Source: Larus michahellis (Eukaryota > Chordata > Aves > Charadriiformes > Laridae). Taken from it: 64,000 nt of DNA. Below the pieces are notes generated by a model, which did not search any database, was not told the origin of the DNA, and worked only from the letters and a program-made list of their open reading frames with translations. Shown piece after piece: positions 46,201 through 54,600 of the stretch. The stretch covers positions 27,424,071 through 27,488,070 of the forward strand of contig NC_133930.1 of the NCBI RefSeq assembly GCF_964199755.1, read 5' to 3'. Both the position numbers and the translations under genes were made by a program. Within the stretch, counting starts at the first letter, position 1. Each line of letters opens with the position of its first letter.

Positions 46201-47549
46201 AGAGAGTAAGAAAGTATGACTGCCAGAAGAGACAAAGGAATGCAAAGCCAGGTAATGACAAAATCACAAAATGAGGAACAAAATGAGTCATGCCCTTGCG
46301 GGGGGTGAAGGGGAAGGAGAAGGGGAAGAGGAAAGCGAGAAGCTCTGAATTAATCCTGAAACTCTTTTGCATACGTCTTAATGTTCTGAAAAACAAATAT
46401 GCTTTTTTCTTTTTCTCTTTTTTTTTTATTTTTGTTTTCTAGGACCCTTGCTTGGATTCCCAGTTCAGGATATAGATGTGACACTGCAATCACTGACGGT
46501 GCATCCTGACACCTCCCACACAATGATATCAGCCTGTGTCTCCCGTTGCATGCAAAAGGTACAGTGAAGCTGTAAGCTGCTGTAGAACACAGCAGCACAG
46601 TGTACTACTGGGAAAATACATGGGTATCAATATCAGGCAATTGTTCTTCTCTGACAATGTAATGCCCTTGCTAGGGACCTGATAGCTTTTGGAAGTAGAG
46701 AGTTTGAGAGGCAGTGTTAGCTTGAGTTATGTAAGTATTTATGTCAATGTTTGGGGGGAAAAAAAAAAAGTTAACTCTTCTTCCCTTCCACGTAGGCTTT
46801 GAAAAAAGCTGGTATACAAATACTGGAGCCCCTGATGAACCTAGAGATCACAGTAAGTGAAGATCATCTCAGTGCAGCACTCGCTGATCTTGCACAGCGG
46901 AGAGGTAGCATTCAGGAAATACAGAGTCGTCAAGATAACAGAGTTGTGGTTGCTGCTGTTCCACTAGCAGAAATGATGGTATGCAATTATCTTAAATAGT
47001 AAAAAATAAATCTAGTTTTTTATATGTTGAAAAATAATAAGGCTTCAGTTCACTTTTCTTATTGTTATGGATGAATAAACTTGGAATGGATGTTTTTTAT
47101 TGTTTTAATTACTGAAAATCTGAAGCAAGTGCCCAGAAATCTAGTGGTGTTTTTGTGCCCGATTCAGATTGTTACACCAGCAAGTTTTCAACTGTAAGTT
47201 AGAGAAGTAGTAAATACTGTAAAACTTGTTTTAGTAGAGAATAGTTTTTTAAAAATTAGGTTGACTCATGCATGTATTGCACTTTTAACACAGTAATATT
47301 AAAAAAATAACTTATTAGTATGTTGCAGTATACTTCTGACACTCTCTCTCTTTTGTGACTTAAGCAGCTTATCTTCCCTTTATCCTAAATTGCGTGACCT
47401 GTGTTCTTCATTTTGTCCAGGGCTACTCAACAGTTTTGCGTTCTCTAACGTCGGGCTCAGCAACCTTCACTTTGGAGCTTGCCAGTTACCAAGCCCTGAA
47501 CAGTCAAGAGCAAAGTGCGCTTCTTCAGAGGAGGACGGGGTTGGTGTGA
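28209..47549 (+). CDS. GFM2: GFM2, mitochondrial ribosome-releasing factor 2 (EF-G2mt), complete, 20 coding exons
   Basis: The 20 exons listed separately sum to 2334 nt, or 777 aa plus stop; human is 779 aa. The product is the mitochondrial EF-G paralogue that, with MRRF and GTP, splits ribosomes after termination and does not act as a translocase. The N-terminus has no acidic residue before position 51 and is rich in Arg/Lys/Ser, as expected of a mitochondrial targeting peptide. GTPase motifs: G1 AHIDAGKT (73-80), G2 RGIT (115-118), G3 DTPGH (137-141), G4 NKMD (191-194), G5 GSALKNKG (328-335). Domains II-V follow, with EF-G-type GMGELHIEI in exon 16. The C-terminus reads [14 protein letters not shown]...RRTGLV. 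One oddity is Arg197 just after NKMDKT, where human has Gly. The start is the first ATG of the exon; a second in-frame ATG is codon 5. Confidence 0.96.
28832..28916 (+). CDS. GFM2: GFM2 coding exon 2
   Basis: Encodes residues 22-50 ([20 protein letters not shown]...). Acceptor ctttttaag. An inner AG (after tatttcag) gives a phase that does not join exon 3, so the upstream acceptor is preferred. Donor CCAG|gtataa, phase 1. Confidence 0.82.
28917..30718 (+). other. GFM2 coding-intron 2
   Basis: About 1.8 kb AT-rich intron, with T-runs near 30460 and 30600. No gene or recognisable mobile element. Confidence 0.5.
30719..30764 (+). CDS. GFM2: GFM2 coding exon 3
   Basis: Short exon for residues 50-65 ([15 protein letters not shown]), matching human NDIKSLHSIINPPIA. 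Acceptor gtctccag, donor CCAG|gtatgt, phase 2. Confidence 0.92.
30930..31520. other. Unexplained GC-richer block in a GFM2 intron
   Basis: Between exons 3 and 4 the composition rises noticeably (for example gggcctgctgggagctgaat, gcagggctgtgtgctttgtg) compared with the AT-rich surroundings. No CR1 or LTR signature and no sustained reading frame. It may be an old, unrecognised repeat. Confidence 0.35.
31779..31876 (+). CDS. GFM2: GFM2 coding exon 4 (P-loop)
   Basis: Encodes residues 65-98 ([20 protein letters not shown]...), with the G1/P-loop for GTP phosphate binding. Acceptor cacgcag, donor GGAG|gttaga, phase 1. Confidence 0.96.
32911..33036 (+). CDS. GFM2: GFM2 coding exon 5 (switch I)
   Basis: Encodes residues 98-140 ([20 protein letters not shown]...INLIDTPG), with the G2 threonine of RGIT and the start of DTPGH. 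Acceptor cttgtcgcag, donor CCAG|gtacta, phase 1. Confidence 0.96.
33407..33495 (+). CDS. GFM2: GFM2 coding exon 6 (switch II)
   Basis: Encodes residues 140-169 ([20 protein letters not shown]...). Acceptor gttttttag, donor GAG|gtaaaa, phase 0. Confidence 0.96.
34696..34784 (+). CDS. GFM2: GFM2 coding exon 7 (NKMD motif)
   Basis: Encodes residues 170-199 ([29 protein letters not shown]). Acceptor ttgctgtag, donor CAAG|gtattt, phase 2. Codon 197 (34777-34779) is AGG, Arg, where the human sequence has Gly. Confidence 0.95.
35037..35097 (+). CDS. GFM2: GFM2 coding exon 8
   Basis: Encodes residues 199-219 ([21 protein letters not shown]). Acceptor ttaatatag, donor CAG|gtaagc, phase 0. Confidence 0.95.
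35193..35378 (+). CDS. GFM2: GFM2 coding exon 9
   Basis: Encodes residues 220-281 ([20 protein letters not shown]...ARNALIEQ). Acceptor tatttgcag, donor CAA|gtaaag, phase 0. Confidence 0.95.
35430..36065 (-). mobile_element. Old CR1 LINE fragment, minus strand (GFM2 intron 9)
   Basis: Decayed CR1 in reverse orientation: gaaagggactgctggaggtg, ccaggcagcctgtcccagtg and ggcagcatttgcatcctgcc resemble reverse-complemented CR1 3'-end blocks. Heavily diverged, with indels. Confidence 0.75.
36066..38107 (+). other. Remainder of GFM2 intron 9
   Basis: About 2 kb of intron with short open frames only. Nothing recognised. Confidence 0.5.
38108..38188 (+). CDS. GFM2: GFM2 coding exon 10
   Basis: Encodes residues 282-308 ([27 protein letters not shown]). 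Acceptor ctgttgaag (poor pyrimidine tract), donor AAG|gtaatt, phase 0. Confidence 0.92.
38906..39054 (+). CDS. GFM2: GFM2 coding exon 11 (G5 motif)
   Basis: Encodes residues 309-358 ([29 protein letters not shown]...). Acceptor ttttttgcag, donor TTCT|gtaagt, phase 2. Confidence 0.95.
39410..39470. repeat. AT-rich microsatellite (TA/TATACA)
   Basis: Interrupted (ta)n with tatactacta and tacatatactactta segments in GFM2 intron 11. Confidence 0.8.
39624..39764 (+). CDS. GFM2: GFM2 coding exon 12
   Basis: Encodes residues 358-405 ([20 protein letters not shown]...), the start of domain II. Acceptor ttttgcag, donor GCAC|gtgagt, phase 2. Confidence 0.95.
39846..39945 (+). CDS. GFM2: GFM2 coding exon 13
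   Basis: Encodes residues 405-438 ([20 protein letters not shown]...[11 protein letters not shown]). Acceptor attttcag, donor CAG|gtaatg, phase 0. Confidence 0.95.
40769..40958 (+). CDS. GFM2: GFM2 coding exon 14
   Basis: Encodes residues 439-502 ([20 protein letters not shown]...[17 protein letters not shown]). Acceptor gatctctag, donor CAAG|gtacaa, phase 1. It contains an Arg/Ala/Lys-rich insertion also present in human GFM2. Confidence 0.94.
41540..43215 (+). mobile_element. Long CR1 LINE with reverse-transcriptase remnants (GFM2 intron 14)
   Basis: About 1.7 kb 5'-truncated CR1. The 5' part encodes decayed ORF2 text ([14 protein letters not shown]-like), then [19 protein letters not shown] and [17 protein letters not shown], the reverse-transcriptase motif A region. 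[10 protein letters not shown]-like catalytic motif C follows near 42354. Frameshifts and stops separate these pieces, so it is inactive. The 3' part matches the CR1 at 9305-9807 and ends near gattccatgatcctatg. Confidence 0.93.
43216..43957 (+). other. End of GFM2 intron 14
   Basis: Intronic sequence after the CR1, including a T/G-rich patch (about 43395-43460). No gene seen. Confidence 0.5.
43958..44034 (+). CDS. GFM2: GFM2 coding exon 15
   Basis: Encodes residues 502-527 ([26 protein letters not shown]). Acceptor tgtacag, donor CAA|gtaaga, phase 0. Confidence 0.95.
44550..44688 (+). CDS. GFM2: GFM2 coding exon 16
   Basis: Encodes residues 528-574 ([30 protein letters not shown]...). GMGELHIEI is the EF-G family signature. 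Acceptor tcttaatag, donor ACAG|gtaaaa, phase 1. Confidence 0.96.
44836..45021 (+). CDS. GFM2: GFM2 coding exon 17
   Basis: Encodes residues 574-636 ([20 protein letters not shown]...[12 protein letters not shown]). Acceptor ccctacag, donor CAAG|gtaact, phase 1. The stretch [19 protein letters not shown] is the most diverged part relative to human. Confidence 0.94.
45022..46442 (+). other. GFM2 intron 17
   Basis: 1.4 kb intron with no recognised repeat. A purine-rich patch (ggggtgaaggggaaggagaa) is at about 46302-46330 and a strong polypyrimidine tract precedes exon 18. Confidence 0.5.
46443..46558 (+). CDS. GFM2: GFM2 coding exon 18
   Basis: Encodes residues 636-674 ([39 protein letters not shown]). 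Acceptor gttttctag, donor AAG|gtacag, phase 0. Confidence 0.95.
46796..46978 (+). CDS. GFM2: GFM2 coding exon 19
   Basis: Encodes residues 675-735 ([20 protein letters not shown]...AAVPLAEMM). [11 protein letters not shown] is the EF-G domain V signature. Acceptor tccacgtag, donor ATG|gtatgc, phase 0. Confidence 0.95.
47421..47549 (+). CDS. GFM2: GFM2 terminal coding exon 20
   Basis: Encodes residues 736-777 ([20 protein letters not shown]...LLQRRTGLV) and TGA. Acceptor ttttgtccag. It ends two residues short of the human protein overall. Confidence 0.95.
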   Translation, partial: GYSTVLRSLTSGSATFTLELASYQALNSQEQSALLQRRTGLV

Positions 47550-47998
47550 TTGTGTGCTTGCTTTACTGTGCAGAACAATGAAGATATTTTCCATCATCCC
47601 TGTAAGATATTTTCAGGAGCCTGCTCATGTACACCAGTATGTTCTTCTGGGACCAACTGGTTGTGGTAAATGATGAATTAGCAGCTGTATGAGTAGACGG
47701 TGCTTTTAACTGTCCAAGGGAAGGTTCAAGAGACTGTGTTCTTCTGGCACAGCCTTGTAATTGCAAAGCAGCTGAACCAGACATGCAACCATAATTTGCT
47801 GCTTGCAAAAATCTTCTCTTGCAGATATCTGCAGTGAGAACTGATGCAAATCCTCTTCATAGAAATAGGCGCTAAGGGCACCTTAACATGTGATTAGGAC
47901 TGTTTCTTACTTCAGTAAGCAAAGTTTGTGAAGTTTATGTCTATAAATGAAATAACTTTACGATTCTGGCGGTCTGTATCTTGATTTGTTTTCAGGTG

Positions 47999-48004
47999 AA
48001 TAAA
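47999..48004 (+). other. GFM2: Proximal GFM2 poly(A) signal
   Basis: AATAAA in ggtgaataaaaaaacatgg, about 450 nt after the stop. Confidence 0.5.
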
Positions 48005-48332
48005 AAAACATGGTTAATAAATATTTTAAACAGTGCAACTGTAGGCATTACTTCCGGTATTGTTAGAAACCAGTTTGAACCAGAGTTCAGGACTGGCGGT
48101 AATTTATACCCAAGTTTGCTTTAGCAAGCAGAATGGATGCTTCTGCAATTTGAGTAAGACCTGTGCAAAAAATACAAGGAAGGCAGAGTTCTCCCATGAC
48201 AGTGATCCCTGCCCCACCACCTTGGAGTACGTTGGGGGAGGAATTTTTTTTTTTTTTGACCTTTAGGAATGAGTGATTTAAGTTGTAGTGGTTTGGTTGC
48301 ATAGAAAAGTGTCAAATTATAAGATACTCCAA

Positions 48333-48338
48333 AATAAA
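48333..48338 (+). other. GFM2: Distal GFM2 poly(A) signal
   Basis: AATAAA in ccaaaataaaagacagtttg, only about 40-180 bp from HEXB poly(A) signals on the other strand. Confidence 0.55.
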
Positions 48339-48374
48339 AGACAGTTTGCTCTTTACTTGAATAGTGTCTTTATC

Positions 48375-48380
48375 TTTATT
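48375..48380 (-). other. HEXB: Possible distal HEXB poly(A) signal
   Basis: TTTATT on the plus strand (AATAAA on the minus). If used, the HEXB transcript would end at about 48355 and its 3' end would abut or overlap that of GFM2. Confidence 0.4.
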
Positions 48381-48512
48381 TTCCCTTTAGAATGTAAAGA
48401 AACTGAAATGGGTAACTCTGGTATTGGCTTTCAGGATTTCACAGTGAAGAATCCCTATTTCTAATGAAAGCTAAACCCCATCATTTTTACTCCAACAAGA
48501 ATGTCAAATAAC

Positions 48513-48518
48513 TTTATT
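48513..48518 (-). other. HEXB: Proximal HEXB poly(A) signal
   Basis: TTTATT on the plus strand (AATAAA on the minus strand), about 105 nt after the HEXB stop codon. Confidence 0.6.
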
Positions 48519-48622
48519 TTAAAGGTGAAAATTTTAAGTCTTGGTTCAGATTTCAAACTGCATGTACGTACATTCACACCCCAGAGGCACTTCAGGTTGT
48601 TGACTAGAAATTGCTGCAGCAG

Positions 48623-48686
48623 TTACTGCCCTCTTGCTTCATGGGGGCAGTATCCAACAAACACAGGTTCTGCTGCTATGCCACGG
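48623..48686 (-). CDS. HEXB: HEXB terminal exon 14 equivalent
   Basis: Encodes [21 protein letters not shown] and TAA. Acceptor ttttaacag. It matches human RGIAAQPLYAGYCNHENM but with a different, slightly longer tail. Confidence 0.93.
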
Positions 48687-51600
48687 CTGTTAAAAGAAAG
48701 TGGAATGTGTGGGATTATAATCAAACACTGGGCTAGTTCTGTAGGCAGGAAGAGAGATACTAACACTCTCTTTTAATCTTTGTGTAAACAAAACTACTTC
48801 CAAGAAATAACAGATTAGGGAGTGAAAAAGGGCCCTATTCTACAGTTCATTGTAGTTCAGTTAAGTACAGTTCTCTGTTTCAATAAGATGTACCAGGATA
48901 TTACAAAACACATTGAAAAGCTTAAATTCAGGGTCTAATTGTCCTGATGTTCTGCAAAATCTATTGTTTTTATTGAAAAGGGCTCATAAGAATGTGAAAA
49001 TATGAATCAGCTGACATTTGCACTCCACCCCAACCCCAATGTTTCCTTCACATGCAGCTCTAACTATGTCTTTTTCATTCATTTTTCTGGGGAGCCAGTT
49101 TTAGTAAACAGGACTTTTTCCATGTACACTAACATAAATTATGCTCATGGCTTTAAAAACAAACAAACCCTTTACCTTATAAAGGTGTAGTAAGATAGCA
49201 TATAAAGATGTTTCAGAGTTAAAGTAGTTGTCAAAATTCTGCTTCTTGGATATTTAAGAGCTAGATAGCATAGCACTGCTACAGGGATTTGTAGGATAAT
49301 ATACACCGGTGTTTAAATTGAACTTAAGAGCTGCAATGGAAGAAGCTGAATAATGAAATACCTCAGCTGAACTACTGCTTGCCCCTAAGCAAGACCTACT
49401 CTTAGGAAAAGACAGGGTTGTTGTCTAGGTCTCTGGAAGATGTGCCAACCTTTTTGTTTCCCTTCTCCCATCACCGTTTTGCTGCAATTAGGGCTGCTGT
49501 ATCCTACAGGAAGCTGAGTCTAGATCTGAATAGCAGCTACTGCTTTCATGGTACTATTTCAACAGCAGTGGCCTTGGCCTGGATAGGTGGAGCTACTGTT
49601 ATTCCAGTGACCCTGATCTAGCTGTTACCTACCCATTCCCTCACATCACCCATGCCTGATACCCAGATGCAGAGCAAGCCAGAGCTGTTTGTTCTACTTG
49701 CTCCTTGGCCTGCTACAACTGCCATGGTCTGTATATATACTATGTATAAAAATGTTAGTAGGGACATACACCTTTGCCCACTCCCTGACTGATTAAATCA
49801 GCTCTTTGACCTCACACAATGCTAAATAAGTGCCCTATGCATGAAAGGCAACAGAACTGCAGCTCCAAGGAATGCTCATTTCATCGGTGGAAAGGGAATG
49901 GTTTCTCTTGTTTTTCTGGTTCAAAGCCTATATAAAAGGAATCATTTTCAGGAGGACGTGCCCTTTTATTAAGGTAGTCTGTTTGTAACAGGAATCGTTC
50001 ACCATAAGTTTTTATGCCAGCAAAGCAGTTTTAGCACCAGAAAGTATCTGAAAGAAAAAGCGTGCAGCACATACAGGGAGGAGTCCTTAGTCTGCCCCTG
50101 CATTCTGCATCTCTCATGCTAGCGCTACTAGAGCAGCTGCAGTTATCTGGATCAGCTTTTATCATTGTTTTATCAGTTATCTGTATCCCTGCACAGCAAT
50201 ACAAGTACCAGCATTAAGGAAGAAGATGGAGATAAGGAATAGTTAACCAGGTCCAGGAATAGCATGGCTTAGTTCATTATAAAACGCTAATCCTAGAGGT
50301 ACAAGCACTGTACACTTCACTGTTCAGTTGTATCTGTTTTCTCTGAACCCCATCAAAAGATGCACCATCCTGTTAAGTGACAGGACATAACTTTTTAAAG
50401 CCTTTTATAATGATGTTTTTAAGATGTATTTATTAATTCTCTTAATGTATCTATTTTTTCATGACTGAGGGAAATAACACAATTTACATATAACTATTTT
50501 CCTATAGCATTATTGTAAGCCAGCTTGAAATAAACCCAACAAGTCAAAATTCATGAGTCTTTCAGTCACTCATAACTTGATTAATTAAAGAGCTACTTTA
50601 CACTATAAGCTGAAAGTCAGTGATTCCAACAGATAATCATGCTAAGACATCTACAGGAACATGAGCAGAGTGTTTAAGTGCTGACTCTAACTGCCATTGT
50701 AGGTTGTTCTCTAAAAATCTGATTTGTATCTATCTATCTACTTCAAAATACTTCTTCATACTGTTGGGATTTTCAATGACTTGTCATAAACTTTTGTAGA
50801 GAAATTAAATGGCACGTTGCACTCCTGCTGCAGTCCAACTCTGCAGCAGCATTTGGGAAAACCTAAAAGGCTCTCTTGACTGTATACTTTTAATAGTAGA
50901 GTCAAACTTTGACTTAAGACCTAGAAATCACTCATTTCTACAACCACAAAGATACAAAGACAGCACTAGCAATAATTAAGCAGCAATTTGTCTAGATACT
51001 TTTCAGGAAAGAACTACAGAGAAGAATATATTATGAACTGACTTTGTTTACAGTAGTCATAAATTAAAATTTATCAGGAACTCCTTACCCACCCCTTTCA
51101 GTTCCTACACTAAGGCAATACCTGAAAGAATAGCTCGCTCAAGTTCACCGCTAAGGCAAACAGCTCCACTTGATTGCCCGCAAGTCTTTAATTATTATTT
51201 ATAACAAATAATTAACATGCTTTTTTAAAAAGTCTACTTTTTCTGTCTGCATATTCCTCGCACATACCCTTTAATATCCTTTTTGTCTGAAATAATTCAA
51301 TCATGGTGTTGTTTTTTCCTTTAGATAAAAGAAGGGGCATAGATGAGTTCTAGTATTTCACTGAAGAAAGTTAAATGAGTTCTGAAAATGTTAATTGCAA
51401 AACTGTCTAGAGCTCCTGTCTTAATGTATCTGTTCTTCCTCTTCTATGGATGTAAAACCACATGGGATGACATTTACATAGTCAGATTAGACTGCTAGCT
51501 CTCCTCCCTGTATTTCCAGACCGGCAGTTCAGGCCTGCACTCAAGCTCCATTGGTTATAAGGCATGAGAACCAAGCTTTTCTATAGCTATTAACCTTACC

Positions 51601-54600
51601 GGAGCATGCGGCATCGGTGATTAGTCAGTCTTTCATAGGCATCCTGCAAGTTGGTCACATTCCTGCTGCTCCAGAGTCTTTCCCCTACAGCACTTGCCCG
51701 AGGCCTGTAAAGATATACTGAGTTTTAGAGCAGGTACAGTCTATAACCGGAATGGATTAAAGCTTTTAATACCAGGTTTTATATACCCAGAAGCATCAAT
51801 TTTTATAGCACCTCAGGTTCAGCACAGAGCACTGTTACCACTAACATACAGTCCTGTTGGATTAATTAATGGTCCCAGTAGCTGGCTTTCTAAAATCTAA
51901 AGATAAGCAGTTCGTACCATAATCTTGGTGTGAGGTTAGTTGCATCCACAAATTCCCCCCACAGGCAGGCTTCTCCACCTATTAAAAGCTTTTTCTGTTT
52001 TTCAGATCCTGAAGTCAAAGCAGAAAGTTAGAATTTCTATTTGCCCAGAAGATGGGCATTTATCAACAATTTCGTCTTCCAATACTGAGAGAGGACTCAT
52101 GTTCAGTTGTTTGTTTTATCATATAAAACATTATCCCAAGCACTAACTTAATGTTTTGGTAGTCTTGTTACTGCATGTGAGAACCACCAGACCATTTGCA
52201 CAGAAAACCCATTTCCCTTTTCTGTCAGAAAGGATTTTGCCTTTTATCCTCTAAAAGACATTCCTCAGCTTTCTGATATTCTCCAGAGATTTCAGTCATG
52301 ATTGAAACTGTTCATTCTATCACAGACAGAACATTCCTTGAAAAAGCTATGAAGTCAGGTGTTCTCCCTGATCAGCTCTGAGAGCTACCTTGCATAAAAT
52401 GAAAGCCCCAGGGAAAGAATCATAGAATGGTTTGGGTTAGAAGGGACCATAAAGATCCTCTAGTTCCAACCCCCCTGCCACGGGCAGGGACACCTCCCAC
52501 TAGACCAGGCTGCTCAAAGCCCCATCCAGCCTGGCCTTGAACACTTCCAGGGATGGGGCATCCACAGCTTCCCTGATCAACTTGTTCCAGTGCATCACCA
52601 CCCTCACATTAAAGAATTTCTTCCTCATATCTAACCTAAATCTCCCCTCTTCCAGTTTGAAACCGTTATCCCTCGTCCTATTGATCCACTCCCTGATAAA
52701 GAGTGTTTCCGTTAGGCCCCCTTTAGGTACTGGAAGGCTGCTGTAAGGTCTCCCCAGAGCCTTCTCTTCTCCAGAAGGAGATGATGTTTTTATCAGCTTT
52801 AGAGGGAGAGAACACGTCCTTTTCTAGAACAGTCTAACACTAGAAGCTTGCTAACATATGAATTCAATGTCTACCAACAGCCATTTTGCACAACTCTGCC
52901 CCTAATGCATGACGCATCTGCCCACCTAGTCTAGCATCCTGTCTCACACAAACACCAGTGCCAGATGCTTCAGGAAGGTATCCCTTTCCCTGCGAGAAGT
53001 GGAAAGTTGTGGGTTTTTTTTATTTGAGAATTTTCCAGAGTTCTAGCTAACATTAAAGTCCTTTGATTACAGCCTATCTGATCATAGCGACTGCATGACC
53101 ACTCTAAATAGCCGTATTTTTCCCATAGACACCTTACTATGAACCAAAGACTTTCATGCACAGAACATGCATATAAAAAAAGTAACAAACCAGGGAAGTT
53201 AAGTGGTTCAACGCTGTAGTATTTCTTCCAGTCTTGACCATAACTAATGTAGTCTAAGTACCAGGGAGCTGCCAGGATAGCAGTGAACCCAGCTCCTGTG
53301 ACGCTGCTCAGTTCATGAGCATAGTTGTTTCCCATCCACACTTGAACTACAGTGTCTGGTTTCAGCTAAAAGGGGGAAAACCAAAACAAAACCCAAAACC
53401 ATTAAAGACAATCTTAACTGCTGTTATCAGGAAAAAGGATGATGGATTTCAAAACTAAGTACTGTGTTTTGAAAAGGAAAATTTTGGAAAAATTGTCATT
53501 CCCAGCCCCCCCAGTCTAAAGCTGATTAGCTCTTCGCCAATTTTAAGCAAAGTTCACACTAGAGTGAAGCCTAGGTTATACCACAGACAGTTCATGCACT
53601 AGGAGGGTTCCTACATGCACCAGTTATCTGACCAGCTCTGAAAAGCTGAGCAGCACCTTGTGTTAGTAGACCAGACGCACAGTTATTTCAGAAAAAAAAA
53701 AAAACCACCACATGGAAGCTCATAGAAACTTTCCCACCCTGTACTCTGATGCTCTAAAGCATATTATATTATCTGTGTTCACCTTTTGAAAGCAATTCAA
53801 TGCTGGTGTTCCTGTTCCACCTATTTTAAGTGTTCAATAAATGATAATTTCAAGGCAAGCCCCGCATCTGGGGAGACTTGCTGGGGACACCAGCAGACTT
53901 GCTTTAAGAGACACAACCATAACTACTCAATAGTCTACTATACCCTCCCACAGTACTGTGCTGTTACGCAAAACTATCTTATTTATTTTTCCATCGTACC
54001 TCTGCTTTGTTATCAAACACTTCTTGCCAGACCACGTATCCTTTGTTATAGGAGGAAACAATGTCCAAAATCCTAGAATTTAGAAATAAGATCATGTTTG
54101 TGAACTTGAATGAGATCAGTACAGGCACACTGTTTTCCACCCTAAGGCACATCAGACCTTTCCGAGCACTGCACAGGGGACCAAGAAAAAACATTTTTTT
54201 CTGGTTTTGGCCTTCAGTGCTCTAACTCAAAGAGGATGTTCTCCCATGTACGAGGATACGCATGTGCAGTAACACAAACTGATGTTCAGAACTACCAGCA
54301 ACTCATACAGGTGTCTAAGTCCATATTTTTTTAAGAATGAGAGAAATAAACAGCTGCAAAAACCTTAAGACTTTTCTTCCCCACTCTGTGTGCTGAAATT
54401 ACAGCAGATACTTATTTTAAGATAACCAGTACATTCAGACTGTGCACAGAACTAGCCTATATGTCCTCGTTGTGTCCCATATTTTAAAACTGTGACCTTT
54501 ACATTCAGTGTATTAAAAGAAAGTGGGCAGTCCCCAATACATGACACTTTTTGAAAACAATATAGCCTAACCTAAATCAGCTTCAGTATCTGCCCTCAGC

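Larger units (their letters stand above)
47550..48360 (+). other. GFM2: GFM2 3'UTR
   Basis: Non-coding sequence after the stop with two poly(A) signals: AATAAA at 47999-48004 and AATAAA at 48333-48338. The distal one is followed by a T/GT-rich element (cagtttgctctttacttgaa), making about 48355 a plausible 3' end. Confidence 0.65.
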
